From Pseudomonas sp. GM79 (GTDB lineage Bacteria; Pseudomonadota; Gammaproteobacteria; Pseudomonadales; Pseudomonadaceae), in NCBI RefSeq assembly GCF_000282495.1, contig NZ_AKJE01000002.1, forward strand, positions 62,001 to 126,000: a DNA stretch of 64,000 nucleotides, written 5' to 3'. The position numbers were made by a program, and so were the translations under genes. Positions 1 through 8,765 of this stretch are shown here, piece by piece (position 1 is the stretch's first letter; each line of letters opens with the position of its first letter). The notes beneath the pieces were generated by a model. It searched no databases. It was not told the origin of the DNA and saw only the letters and a list, made by a program, of their open reading frames with translations.

Positions 1-3000
1 AGGATCGAGCAAATAGGCATCCGCCAGCAACGCATATTGGTGATCGTCGATCAACTGCGTGGTGGCGTCGAACGCAAACAGGTTATCGACCGTCGCCGCC
101 AGTTCGAACGCGCCTTTATAGCCATGACGCTTGACCCCGTCGATCCATTTCGGATTGGCCGCACGGGAACGGATCACCCGGCTCAGCTCTTCCTTCAACG
201 TGCGAATCTTCGGCAAGTCCGGCTGACTGTGGTCGCCGTGATAACTGGCCGCCGCTTCACCGCTGAGGCTTTCGACGGCCGCCAGCATGCCACCCTGGAA
301 CTGGTAATAGTCGTTGGAATCGAGCAAGTCGTGCTCGCGGTTGTCCTGGTTTTGCAGCACCGCCTGCACCTGGCTCAAACGCTGGGCGAATTGTTCTCGG
401 GCGGCGGTGCCTTCATCGGAGCCGCCGTAAGCGTAGCCGCCCCAGTTCAGGTAAACCTCGGCGAGGTCGTCGCGGCTTTGCCACAGACGACCATCGATGG
501 CGCCCTGCACGCCTGCTCCGTAAGCACCCGGTTTGGCCCCGAAGATGCGCCAGCCGGCCTGCCGCCGCGCCGCGTCTTCATCCAGACCGGATTCCAGCAA
601 CGCTTCTCTCTCGGCGCGGACCTTGGCCGCCAACGGGTTGAGATCGTCCGGTTCATCCAGCGCGGCGACCGCTTGCACGGCGGCGTCAAACAGCCGGATC
701 AGGTTGGCGAAGGCATCGCGGAAAAATCCGGAGACGCGCAAGGTCACATCCACCCGTGGGCGGTCCAGCAGGCTCAACGGCAGAATTTCGAAATCGTCGA
801 CCCGCTGACTGCCCGTCGCCCACACCGGTCGCACGCCCATCAGCGCCATGGCCTGGGCGATGTCATCGCCGCCGGTGCGCATGGTCGCGGTGCCCCAGAC
901 CGACAGGCCGAGCTGACGCAGGTGATCGCCGTGGTCCTGCAAGTGACGCTCAAGAATCAGGTTCGCGGACTGAAAACCGATGCGCCACGCGGTGGTGGTT
1001 GGCAGGTTGCGCACATCCACCGAATAGAAGTTACGCCCGGTGGGCAGCACGTCCAGACGGCCGCGACTGGGTGCGCCGCTCGGCCCGGCCGGGACGAATC
1101 GACCGTTGAGGGCGTCCAGCAGGCCGCGCATTTCCGCTGGGCCGCAGGCGTCCAGACGTGGGGCAACGACTTCGCGCAGGCTGTCGATGATGGCGTTTAC
1201 TTCCGACCAATCTGCGTCCTGTGGGAGCGGGCTTGCTCGCGAAAGCGGTGTGTCAGGCAAATCAATGTCGACTGGCACTCCGTTTTCGCGAGCAAGCCCG
1301 CTCCCACAGGGGCCGGGTTGGGCTTGAGGCTGGTCTAACGTGTGTGAAATCAGTTGAGCGGCGAACAGCTCCAGACGTTCACGGGTATCCCCCGCCGTAC
1401 GCCACAGTTCATCGCTGACCGACAGCAATGCCTCCGGTCGAGGTCCGCTCCAGGGCTCGGCCAAAACACAATCCAGCGGATCGAAGCCCAGCACGAACGC
1501 CTTGGCCAATGCCCGCAGCAAGCTCGATTGCGCCCCTCGTCCATCGCCGCGAGGAATACGCAGCAAGGCCAATAAGGTGTCGATGCGCAACCGCCCCACT
1601 GGCGACTCGCCAAACACGTGCAGGCCATCGCGGATCTGCGACTCCTTCAAGTCGCACAGGTACGTGTCCAGACGCGGCAACCAGATCGCCGCATCGGCAT
1701 CGCTGTCGAGCTTCTCGTCCAGTTGCAGTTCACGGTCGATGTGCGTGTCGCGCACCAGTTGCAGAATATCGCGCTGCAGTTCCCGGGCGCGGCGCGGATC
1801 GAGCAATTGCGCTTCGTAATACTCGTCGGCCAGCAGCTCAAGATTGCGCAGCGGGCCATAGGTTTCGGCGCGGGTCAGCGGTGGCATCAGGTGATCGATG
1901 ATCACCGCTTGGGTGCGGCGTTTGGCCTGGGCGCCCTCGCCCGGGTCGTTGACGATGAACGGATAGATGTTCGGCAGCGGCCCGAGCAACGCATCCGGCC
2001 AGCAGTTTTCCGACAGCCCGACGCCCTTGCCCGGCAGCCATTCGAGGTTGCCGTGCTTGCCCACATGGATCACGCCGTGAGCGCCGTAGGTGTTGCGCAA
2101 CCAGAAGTAGAACGCCAGATAGCCGTGGGGCGGCACCAGGTCCGGGTCGTGATAGACCGCGCTCGGGTCAACCTGATAACCCCGGGCCGGTTGAATGCCG
2201 ACGAAGGTCAGGCCGAAACGCAAGCCGGCGATCATCATTCGCCCGCCACGGAACATCGGATCGTTTTCGGCCGAGCCCCAACGCTCCAGTACCGCCTGAC
2301 GGTTGGCGTCGGGCAGCGCGTTGAACATCAGGTTGTAGTCGTCCAGCGGGAGGCTTTGATGACAGGGACGCTGGTCGAGGGTGTCGAGGTCATTGCTGAC
2401 GCCGCCGAGCAATTGCTGGATCAACGCGGTGCCGCTGTCGGGCAACTCGGCCGGCAGCGGATAACCTTCGGCGTGCAGGGCACGGAGGATGTTCAATGCC
2501 GCAGCCGGAGTATCAAGGCCAACGCCGTTGCCGATACGCCCATCGCGAGTCGGGTAGTTGGCGAGGATCAGGGCGATGCGTTTTTCGCCGTTGGGCACTC
2601 GCGCCAGATCGATCCAGCGCCGCGCCAGTTCAGCGACAAAGTCCATGCGCTCAGGTTGCGGCCGGTAGCAAACCACGTCGGACTGACTGCGCTCGCTGCG
2701 CCAGGCCAGGTCCTTGAAGCTGATCGGCCGGCTGATGATCCGCCCGTCCAGCTCCGGCAGTGCGATGTGCATCGCCAGGTCGCGGGGACCGAGGCCTTGT
2801 TCGCTGGCGCGCCAACCGGGTTCATTGTCCTGGGCGCAGATCGCTTGAATCACTGGAATGTTGCGGCGAAACGGCCGCAGATGCGGCGCTTCGGGGCTGG
2901 ATTGGGCGAAACCGGTGGTGTTGAGAATCACCCCCGCCTCGACTTCATTCAGCAAGTCCTCGACCACCGTCAGGCAGCCGGGTTCTTTCAAACTGGCCAG

Positions 3001-3711
3001 CGCGATCGGCAACGGGTTCAACCCCGCCGCCTGCAAACGCTGGCAGAAAATATCGATGAAACCAGTGTTCGCCGCCTGCAAATGCGAGCGGTAAAACAGC
3101 ACCGCCGCCACCGGCTGATCAGCTTGCCAGTCGGCTTGCCAATCGCTCAACTCAGCGGGGCTTTTTTGCGGGTGGTAGATCGCGGTGCGTGGCAGGGTTT
3201 GCGGCTCGGACCATGAGTAGTCGCGATCCAGCCAGCGATTGGCGAGGCAGCGAAACAGGTCGAGTGCGTTGGCCATGCCGCCCTGACGCAGGAAGTGCCA
3301 GAGCCGATCGCGGTCTTGCGCGGTTACGGTGCTCAGGTCACTGAGTTCCGGGTCCGGGCGATCATCCCCCGGCACCAGAATCAGCTGCACGCCGCGCTCG
3401 GACAACTCCACCAGACGCTCAATGCCATAACGCCAATAGGCGAGGCCGCCGTGCAGCGAGATCAGAATCACTTTGGCGTGGCGCAGCACTTCGTCGACGT
3501 AGAGATCGACCGAGGCGTGATTCTGCACCTGCATCGGGTTAGCCAGGCGTACGCTCGGGTAATCGTCGGGCAACTGCTGCGCCGCTTCGGCAAGCAACGC
3601 CAGGCTGGAATCGCCGCTGCACAGGATCACCAGCTCGGCGGGAGTTTGTCCAAGGTCGGCAATGTTGTCATCCGACACGAAACCGCCGGGCTGGGTCCTG
3701 AGCAGGTGCAT
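1..3711 (-). CDS. cobN: Cobaltochelatase subunit CobN (3' end beyond window)
   Basis: Large subunit of the ATP-dependent CobNST cobaltochelatase, which inserts cobalt into hydrogenobyrinate a,c-diamide in aerobic cobalamin synthesis. The minus-strand frame is open from an ATG at 3711 to the window edge (1237 codons seen; the family is about 1250-1280 residues, so little is missing). Recognisable CobN stretches include HGVIHVGKHGNLEWLPGKG and, near the left edge, WIDGVKRHGYKGAFELAATV. It starts 3 bp after the cobW stop, so both should share the upstream B12 riboswitch. Oddity: a complete REPIN lies inside the frame at about residues 801-832 without causing a stop or frameshift. Long plus-strand open frames over this gene are antisense artefacts of its GC-rich codon use. 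Confidence 0.95.
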   Translation of the reverse strand, partial: MHLLRTQPGGFVSDDNIADLGQTPAELVILCSGDSSLALLAEAAQQLPDDYPSVRLANPMQVQNHASVDLYVDEVLRHAKVILISLHGGLAYWRYGIERLVELSERGVQLILVPGDDRPDPELSDLSTVTAQDRDRLWHFLRQGGMANALDLFRCLANRWLDRDYSWSEPQTLPRTAIYHPQKSPAELSDWQADWQADQPVAAVLFYRSHLQAANTGFIDIFCQRLQAAGLNPLPIALASLKEPGCLTVVEDLLNEVEAGVILNTTGFAQSSPEAPHLRPFRRNIPVIQAICAQDNEPGWRASEQGLGPRDLAMHIALPELDGRIISRPISFKDLAWRSERSQSDVVCYRPQPERMDFVAELARRWIDLARVPNGEKRIALILANYPTRDGRIGNGVGLDTPAAALNILRALHAEGYPLPAELPDSGTALIQQLLGGVSNDLDTLDQRPCHQSLPLDDYNLMFNALPDANRQAVLERWGSAENDPMFRGGRMMIAGLRFGLTFVGIQPARGYQVDPSAVYHDPDLVPPHGYLAFYFWLRNTYGAHGVIHVGKHGNLEWLPGKGVGLSENCWPDALLGPLPNIYPFIVNDPGEGAQAKRRTQAVIIDHLMPPLTRAETYGPLRNLELLADEYYEAQLLDPRRARELQRDILQLVRDTHIDRELQLDEKLDSDADAAIWLPRLDTYLCDLKESQIRDGLHVFGESPVGRLRIDTLLALLRIPRGDGRGAQSSLLRALAKAFVLGFDPLDCVLAEPWSGPRPEALLSVSDELWRTAGDTRERLELFAAQLISHTLDQPQAQPGPCGSGLARENGVPVDIDLPDTPLSRASPLPQDADWSEVNAIIDSLREVVAPRLDACGPAEMRGLLDALNGRFVPAGPSGAPSRGRLDVLPTGRNFYSVDVRNLPTTTAWRIGFQSANLILERHLQDHGDHLRQLGLSVWGTATMRTGGDDIAQAMALMGVRPVWATGSQRVDDFEILPLSLLDRPRVDVTLRVSGFFRDAFANLIRLFDAAVQAVAALDEPDDLNPLAAKVRAEREALLESGLDEDAARRQAGWRIFGAKPGAYGAGVQGAIDGRLWQSRDDLAEVYLNWGGYAYGGSDEGTAAREQFAQRLSQVQAVLQNQDNREHDLLDSNDYYQFQGGMLAAVESLSGEAAASYHGDHSQPDLPKIRTLKEELSRVIRSRAANPKWIDGVKRHGYKGAFELAATVDNLFAFDATTQLIDDHQYALLADAYLLDP
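1220..1308. repeat. REPIN inside the cobN reading frame
   Basis: Two inverted 24-bp REP units (core GTGGGAGCGGGCTTGCTCGC) at 1220-1243 and 1285-1308 with a short spacer. It is read through in the cobN frame and translated as CGSGLARE...LSRASPLPQ. All other REPINs in the window lie between genes. Confidence 0.95.
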
Positions 3712-3714
3712 GGT

Positions 3715-4776
3715 TTAAACGCTGAGCGCAGCGCGCAATTGCGCTTCGAGCGCAGCGGCGTCCAGATCCTGACCGATCAACACCAGACGCGTGGTGCGGG
3801 CTTCTTCAGCGCCCCACTGGCGGTCGAAGTGCTTGTCGAAACGCGTGCCCACGCCCTGGATCAGCAGGCGCATCGGCTTGTTCGGCACCGCCGCAAAACC
3901 TTTGACTCGAAGGATGCCGTGCTGGACCACCAACTGAGTCAGTGCATCCATCAGCAGGCTTTCGTCGGCTTGTGGCAGCTCGATCGAGATGGAATCGAAC
4001 GCGTCGTGGTCATGGTCGTCTTCACCTTCATGGTGATGATCGTGATGGCTGTGGCGGCTGTCGATGTGTTCTTCAGAACCGGCACCGAGGCCGATCAGCA
4101 CGTCCAGTGGCAGACGACCGCTGCTGGCTTCGATGACTTTCACCGCTGGCGGCAGTTCTTCGGCGACTTCCAGGCGCACGCGGGCCAGGTCTTCAGCGCT
4201 GATCAGGTCGGCCTTGTTGAGGATCACCAGGTCGGCGCTGGCCAGTTGGTCGGCGAACAGCTCGTGCAGCGGCGATTCGTGGTCCAGGTTCGGGTCGAGT
4301 TTGCGCTGGGCATCGACCTGATCCGGGAACGCCGCGAAGGTGCCAGCAGCGACGGCCGGGCTGTCGACCACGGTGATCACCGCGTCAACCGTGCAGGCGC
4401 TGCGGATTTCTGGCCATTGGAAGGCTTGAACCAAAGGCTTTGGCAGGGCCAGGCCCGACGTTTCGATGAGGATGTGGTCGAGGTCGCCGCGCCGCGCGAC
4501 CAGTTCGCGCATCACCGGGAAGAATTCTTCCTGAACCGTGCAGCACAGGCAGCCGTTGGCCAGTTCGTAGACGCGACCGTTGGCTTCTTCTTCGGTGCAA
4601 CCGATCGAGCACTGCTTGAGGATTTCGCCGTCGATGCCCAGTTCGCCGAACTCGTTGACGATCACTGCGATGCGACGGCCCTGGGCGTTGTCGAGCATGT
4701 GGCGCAGCAAGGTGGTTTTGCCCGAGCCGAGGAAGCCGGTAACGATGGTGACGGGGAGTTTGGCCAGTGTTTTCAT
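3715..4776 (-). CDS. cobW: Cobalamin biosynthesis protein CobW (G3E GTPase)
   Basis: G3E-family P-loop GTPase needed in the aerobic cobalamin route, thought to deliver cobalt to the chelatase. It has 353 residues. Walker A GFLGSGKTT is at residues 14-22, the family CxCC metal motif at C76/C78/C79, NKAD at 187-190, and a His/Asp-rich loop at about 237-258 (HSHHDHHH) fits metal binding. ATG at 4776 follows an AAGGGC ribosome site; the frame stays open upstream but would run into the riboswitch. It is the first gene after the riboswitch and is followed 3 bp later by cobN. Confidence 0.95.
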   Translation of the reverse strand: MKTLAKLPVTIVTGFLGSGKTTLLRHMLDNAQGRRIAVIVNEFGELGIDGEILKQCSIGCTEEEANGRVYELANGCLCCTVQEEFFPVMRELVARRGDLDHILIETSGLALPKPLVQAFQWPEIRSACTVDAVITVVDSPAVAAGTFAAFPDQVDAQRKLDPNLDHESPLHELFADQLASADLVILNKADLISAEDLARVRLEVAEELPPAVKVIEASSGRLPLDVLIGLGAGSEEHIDSRHSHHDHHHEGEDDHDHDAFDSISIELPQADESLLMDALTQLVVQHGILRVKGFAAVPNKPMRLLIQGVGTRFDKHFDRQWGAEEARTTRLVLIGQDLDAAALEAQLRAALSV

Positions 4777-4887
4777 CGGATGCCCTTTGGCAAGGTGGCG
4801 GGCATACGGGACGACAATCGCAGCGGCAGGTGCACGCGCGCAAGAGTTCCGCCACCGGATCACCCCGCCCGGTTGTAGTGAGAATCT

Positions 4888-5055
4888 GTGTCGAGGCAGG
4901 TCTCCTGGCTGACGGTGTGCCAATCGTACGACTGGCGTTTGCTGCGCCTTCCCGCGAACCTGATGGATCAGGGTTTGCAGTGGCGTGGCAGCGAACATCA
5001 CCGTTCACAGTTGCGGGGGCAGCCGCGGCATCGACCGCGTTCCCTTCTTAGCTTC
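4888..5055 (-). promoter_or_regulatory. Cobalamin (B12) riboswitch upstream of cobW-cobN
   Basis: On the minus strand the leader contains the B12-box core GCTGCCCCCGCAACTGTG (about 5000-5021), a GGGAAGGCGCAGC segment and the 3' element CCAGGAGACCTGCC (about 4890-4903), in the class order. Adenosylcobalamin binding is expected to repress cobW and cobN. Boundaries are approximate. Confidence 0.92.
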
Positions 5056-5149
5056 GGCAAATGCCGAAGAACCTCGAAAGCGCAAGGCTACGCATCGTGT
5101 GGGGGCGGGTCAATGTCCACCTGAGTTCTGTGGCGCCTGAGACGACGCC

Positions 5150-5215
5150 TTCGCGAGCAAGCCCGCTCCCACATTTGAAATGCGTTCCCCCTGTGGGAGC
5201 GGGCTTGCTCGCGAA
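5150..5215. repeat. REPIN between the two B12 riboswitches
   Basis: Inverted REP units at 5150-5173 and 5192-5215 with an 18-bp spacer. The units are in the opposite order to most other copies (reverse unit first). It lies between the 5' ends of the divergent cobWN and cbtBA leaders. Confidence 0.9.
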
Positions 5216-5292
5216 AGGAGCGACTCGGTATCCAAGTGAGAACCCATGCCAATTGACGCCCAACCCCCGCCCATGCTCTCCTACACGCCTTG

Positions 5293-5500
5293 TTACGGGT
5301 GCCCTTCACAGGGTGAAACGGGAAACCGGTGAATCATGTGCTTTACTCTAAAGCCATGTCAGTCCGGTGCTGCCCCCGCAACGGTAAGCGAGTGAAGCGT
5401 CAGATCCACTGTGCCCGTTATACGGCATGGGAAGGTGATGCTTGCAGGTTTGGGCACAAGCCCTGCCCCTCGCGAGCCCGGAGACCGGCCCGCAACACAA
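5293..5500 (+). promoter_or_regulatory. Cobalamin (B12) riboswitch upstream of cbtB-cbtA
   Basis: It holds the canonical series GGTGAAACGGGAAACCGGTG, then CAGTCCGGTGCTGCCCCCGC AACGG, then a GGGAAGGTGATG-type arm, and ends with GAGCCCGGAGACCGGCC near 5490. The arrangement predicts B12 repression of cobalt uptake (CbtAB) and the cob genes behind it. About 130 nt separate its end from the cbtB start, room for an expression platform. Confidence 0.95.
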
Positions 5501-5628
5501 AGTGACTTTTACGTTCACTGAATAACAAACCCGCGGTGGGCGGGCGCTGTTCGAAATCTCTGCGTGCCCCGGCGTACGGAGGTTTTCATGCGCTCTATTC
5601 ACCCGCTGACAGACCAGAGGGAAGCGCC

Positions 5629-5835
5629 ATGTCGATCATCAGCAGCACCGGCAGCAACACCGATAAAAAGAGCACGATCAGCACCACCACTACCCTGAGC
5701 CAACGCCTGACCGCCGCTTTTTGTGCGTCGATTCTTGGCGCCAGCCTTGTGTATTTCGCCGGTTTCTCGCACATCGAAGCGGTGCACAACGCCGCGCACG
5801 ATACCCGTCACAGCGCCGCATTCCCGTGCCATTGA
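5629..5835 (+). CDS. cbtB: Cobalt transporter subunit CbtB
   Basis: A 68-residue single-span membrane protein. The hydrophobic segment AAFCASILGASLVYFAGF is at about residues 29-46, and the C-terminal end is His-rich (HIEAVHNAAHDTRH), as in CbtB, the small subunit of a predicted B12-regulated cobalt transporter. ATG at 5629 follows an AGAGGGAAG ribosome site; the frame also opens upstream but there it overlaps the leader. cbtA begins 11 bp after its stop. The role rests on family knowledge plus the riboswitch. Confidence 0.92.
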   Translation: MSIISSTGSNTDKKSTISTTTTLSQRLTAAFCASILGASLVYFAGFSHIEAVHNAAHDTRHSAAFPCH

Positions 5836-5846
5836 GACCTGCTGAC

Positions 5847-6554
5847 ATGATCAAGCGTATTGCGCAAACCGCAGGTTTCACCGGGCTGCTGGCCGCCCTG
5901 CTGCTGACCCTGCTGCAAAGCTTCTGGGTGGCTCCGCTGATTCTGCAGGCCGAGACCTACGAAAAATCCGAGCCGGCCGCGGTTGAAATCCACGAGCACG
6001 CCGCGGGAGCTGTCACCGCTCACACCCATGATGCCGAAGCCTGGGAGCCTGAAGACGGCTGGCAGCGCGTGCTGTCGACCACCGGCGGCAATCTGGTGGT
6101 AGCGGTGGGTTTCGCCCTGATGCTCGCAGGCCTCTACACCTTGCGCGCTCCACGCCGTACCTCTCAGGGCCTGCTTTGGGGCCTGGCGGGTTACGCGACG
6201 TTCGTGCTGGCGCCCACCCTAGGCCTGCCACCTGAGCTGCCGGGCACTGCCGCGGCGGATCTGGCGCAACGGCAGATCTGGTGGATTGGCACCGCCGCGT
6301 CCACAGCAGTCGGCATCGCGCTGATCGCATTCAGCCGCCACTGGCTGATGAAGATCCTCGGCGTGGCGATCCTGGCCGTGCCTCATGTGATTGGCGCGCC
6401 ACAACCGGAAGTGCACTCCATGCTGGCTCCAGAAGCCCTGGAAGCGCAGTTCAAAATCGCTTCGCAGCTGACCAACATGGTGTTCTGGCTGGCCCTGGGC
6501 CTGATCAGCGCCTGGTTGTTCCGCCGCAAAAGCGATGGCCAATACTCCGCATGA
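5847..6554 (+). CDS. cbtA: Cobalt transporter subunit CbtA
   Basis: A 235-residue membrane protein with about five to six hydrophobic segments, starting with GLLAALLLTLLQSFWVAPL at residues 13-31. A periplasm-facing stretch rich in His and Glu (residues 45-65, HEHAAGAVTAHTHDAE) is typical of CbtA. It works with CbtB as a cobalt permease under B12 riboswitch control. Its stop overlaps the cobE start (ATGA), so translation is probably coupled and cobalt entry is tied to the downstream cob genes. Confidence 0.92.
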   Translation: MIKRIAQTAGFTGLLAALLLTLLQSFWVAPLILQAETYEKSEPAAVEIHEHAAGAVTAHTHDAEAWEPEDGWQRVLSTTGGNLVVAVGFALMLAGLYTLRAPRRTSQGLLWGLAGYATFVLAPTLGLPPELPGTAAADLAQRQIWWIGTAASTAVGIALIAFSRHWLMKILGVAILAVPHVIGAPQPEVHSMLAPEALEAQFKIASQLTNMVFWLALGLISAWLFRRKSDGQYSA

Positions 6555-6964
6555 CTGACGTCAGCGCAGCGCCGACCCTGGTGGTCGGCCTGGGCTGCCA
6601 GCGCGGCTGCCCCGTCAGCACGCTGCGGGCGCTGCTTGATCAGGCGTTACAGGCCCATCAAATCGAGCTTCGTGAGATCAAGGCCCTGGCCAGTATCGAC
6701 CTGAAGCGCGAAGAACCCGCCCTGATCGAACTGGCCGAACAGCTGGCCTTGCCGTTGATGTATTTCAGCAGCGAACAGTTGGCCGGTTATGAACCGCAAC
6801 TCAGCCACCACTCGGACATCGCGTTCGAACGCACCGGCTGTTACGGCGTAGCGGAAAGTGCCGCGCTGGCACTGGCCGAACAATTGGCTCAGGCACCGGC
6901 AAAGTTGCTGATTCCACGACAAAAATACGCCCAGGCCACCCTGGCATTGGCCAGCGCCGCGTAA
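6551..6964 (+). CDS. cobE: Cobalamin biosynthesis protein CobE (CbiG C-terminal-like)
   Basis: A 137-residue protein of the CobE/CbiG C-terminal family, required in the aerobic pathway around ring contraction, though its exact reaction is not settled. The N-terminal LVVGLGCQRGCPVSTLRALL and central SDIAFERTGCYGVAESAAL are characteristic. It overlaps cbtA by 4 bp and precedes cobM by about 80 bp, so it is likely in the riboswitch-controlled transcript. Confidence 0.88.
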   Translation: MTDVSAAPTLVVGLGCQRGCPVSTLRALLDQALQAHQIELREIKALASIDLKREEPALIELAEQLALPLMYFSSEQLAGYEPQLSHHSDIAFERTGCYGVAESAALALAEQLAQAPAKLLIPRQKYAQATLALASAA

Positions 6965-7046
6965 AATCCCCGATAATCCCCGCCTTCGATCATGAGCAAT
7001 TTTCATCTGAAGCGTGCCCATGCCCTTTTTTTGACAGGAAACGACG

Positions 7047-7793
7047 ATGACCGTCTACTTCATTGGCGCAGGCCCCGGCGACCCGGAACTGATCACCGTC
7101 AAAGGCCAGCGGCTGATTCGTAGCTGCCCGGTCATCATCTATGCAGGCTCCCTGGTCCCGGCCGCTGTACTGGACGGCCACCGCGCCGAACAGGTGGTCA
7201 ACAGCGCCGAATTGCATCTGGAACAGATCATCGAGCTGATCAAGACCGCCCATGCCAACGGCCAGGACGTGGCCCGGGTGCATTCCGGTGATCCGAGCCT
7301 GTACGGCGCGATTGGCGAGCAGATTCGCTATTTGCGTGAACTCGACATCCCTTTCGAAATCATTCCCGGCGTCACCGCCACCGCCGCCTGCGCGGCGCTT
7401 TTGGGTGCTGAACTGACCTTGCCGGACGTGTCACAAAGCGTGATTCTGACCCGCTACGCCGACAAGACCGCGATGCCGGCCGGTGAAGAGCTGGGCAGTC
7501 TGGCGCAGCATGGGGCGACCATGGCGATCCACCTCGGGGTCAATCATCTGGAGAAGATCCTTACTGAATTGCTGCCGCACTACGGCGCCGACTGTCCGAT
7601 CGCGGTGATTCATCGGGCGACCTGGCCGGATCAGGATTGGGTGGTGGGGACGCTGGCGGACATTGCCGGGAAGGTTCAAGCCAAGGGATTTCGCCGCACG
7701 GCGCTGATCCTGGTGGGCAGGGTGTTGGGTAGCGATCACTTCAGTGAATCGTCGTTGTACCGCGCGGGGCATGCGCATTTGTATCGCCCATAG
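7047..7793 (+). CDS. cobM: Precorrin-4 C(11)-methyltransferase
   Basis: SAM-dependent uroporphyrin/precorrin methyltransferase (tetrapyrrole methylase fold) that methylates C11 of precorrin-4 in aerobic B12 synthesis. It has 248 residues, normal for CobM. The N-terminal MTVYFIGAGPGDPELITVKG glycine loop and the HSGDPSLYGAIGEQ block are diagnostic. ATG 7047 follows an AGGAAACG ribosome site. Last gene of the cbtB-cobM unit, followed by a REPIN and a terminator. Confidence 0.95.
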   Translation: MTVYFIGAGPGDPELITVKGQRLIRSCPVIIYAGSLVPAAVLDGHRAEQVVNSAELHLEQIIELIKTAHANGQDVARVHSGDPSLYGAIGEQIRYLRELDIPFEIIPGVTATAACAALLGAELTLPDVSQSVILTRYADKTAMPAGEELGSLAQHGATMAIHLGVNHLEKILTELLPHYGADCPIAVIHRATWPDQDWVVGTLADIAGKVQAKGFRRTALILVGRVLGSDHFSESSLYRAGHAHLYRP

Positions 7794-7799
7794 GCCCTA

Positions 7800-7892
7800 T
7801 TCGCGAGCAAGCCCGCTCCCACAGTGGATCTGCTTCGAACACAAATACTGTGTCCAGTGAAGATCTAATGTGGGAGCGGGCTTGCTCGCGAA
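7800..7892. repeat. REPIN after cobM
   Basis: Inverted REP units at 7800-7823 (reverse) and 7869-7892 (forward), directly behind the cobM stop. The long spacer is unlike those of the other REPINs in this window. Confidence 0.93.
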
Positions 7893-7914
7893 GGCGTCAG
7901 TGAATTTCACCCAT

Positions 7915-7945
7915 AAAAAACGGCGCTCACGGGGCGCCGTTTTTT
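7915..7945. terminator. Bidirectional terminator between cobM and nfuA
   Basis: GC-rich stem ACGGCGC/GCGCCGT flanked by an A-run and a T-run. It can act for both convergent genes, cobM (plus) and nfuA (minus). Confidence 0.85.
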
Positions 7946-7967
7946 ATGTTTGCAGCGAACACCTTAC

Positions 7968-8609
<642 letters not shown>

Positions 8610-8644
8610 CTAGTATTTTTGTCGGGAAAGCACAGCTGATCCAA

Positions 8645-8734
8645 TGTGGGAGCGGGCTTGCTCGCGAAGGCGGCGGCACCGTCAACATTGATGTTGCCTG
8701 ACACACCGCTTTCGCGAGCAAGCCCGCTCCCACA
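8645..8734. repeat. REPIN between nfuA and cti
   Basis: Forward REP at 8645-8668 and reverse REP at 8711-8734. The spacer contains GTCAACATTGATGTTGCCTG, nearly the same as in the copy at 32649, which suggests the two are closely related insertions. Confidence 0.93.
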
Positions 8735-8765
8735 CTGGTTCGCAGACACCTCTAAATTCCGTGCA

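Noticed and set aside
1618..4878. Long plus-strand open frames over cobN and cobW (about 530 codons each)
   Set aside because: They are antisense to well-supported genes, lack ribosome sites and read as low-complexity GC-rich shadow sequence.
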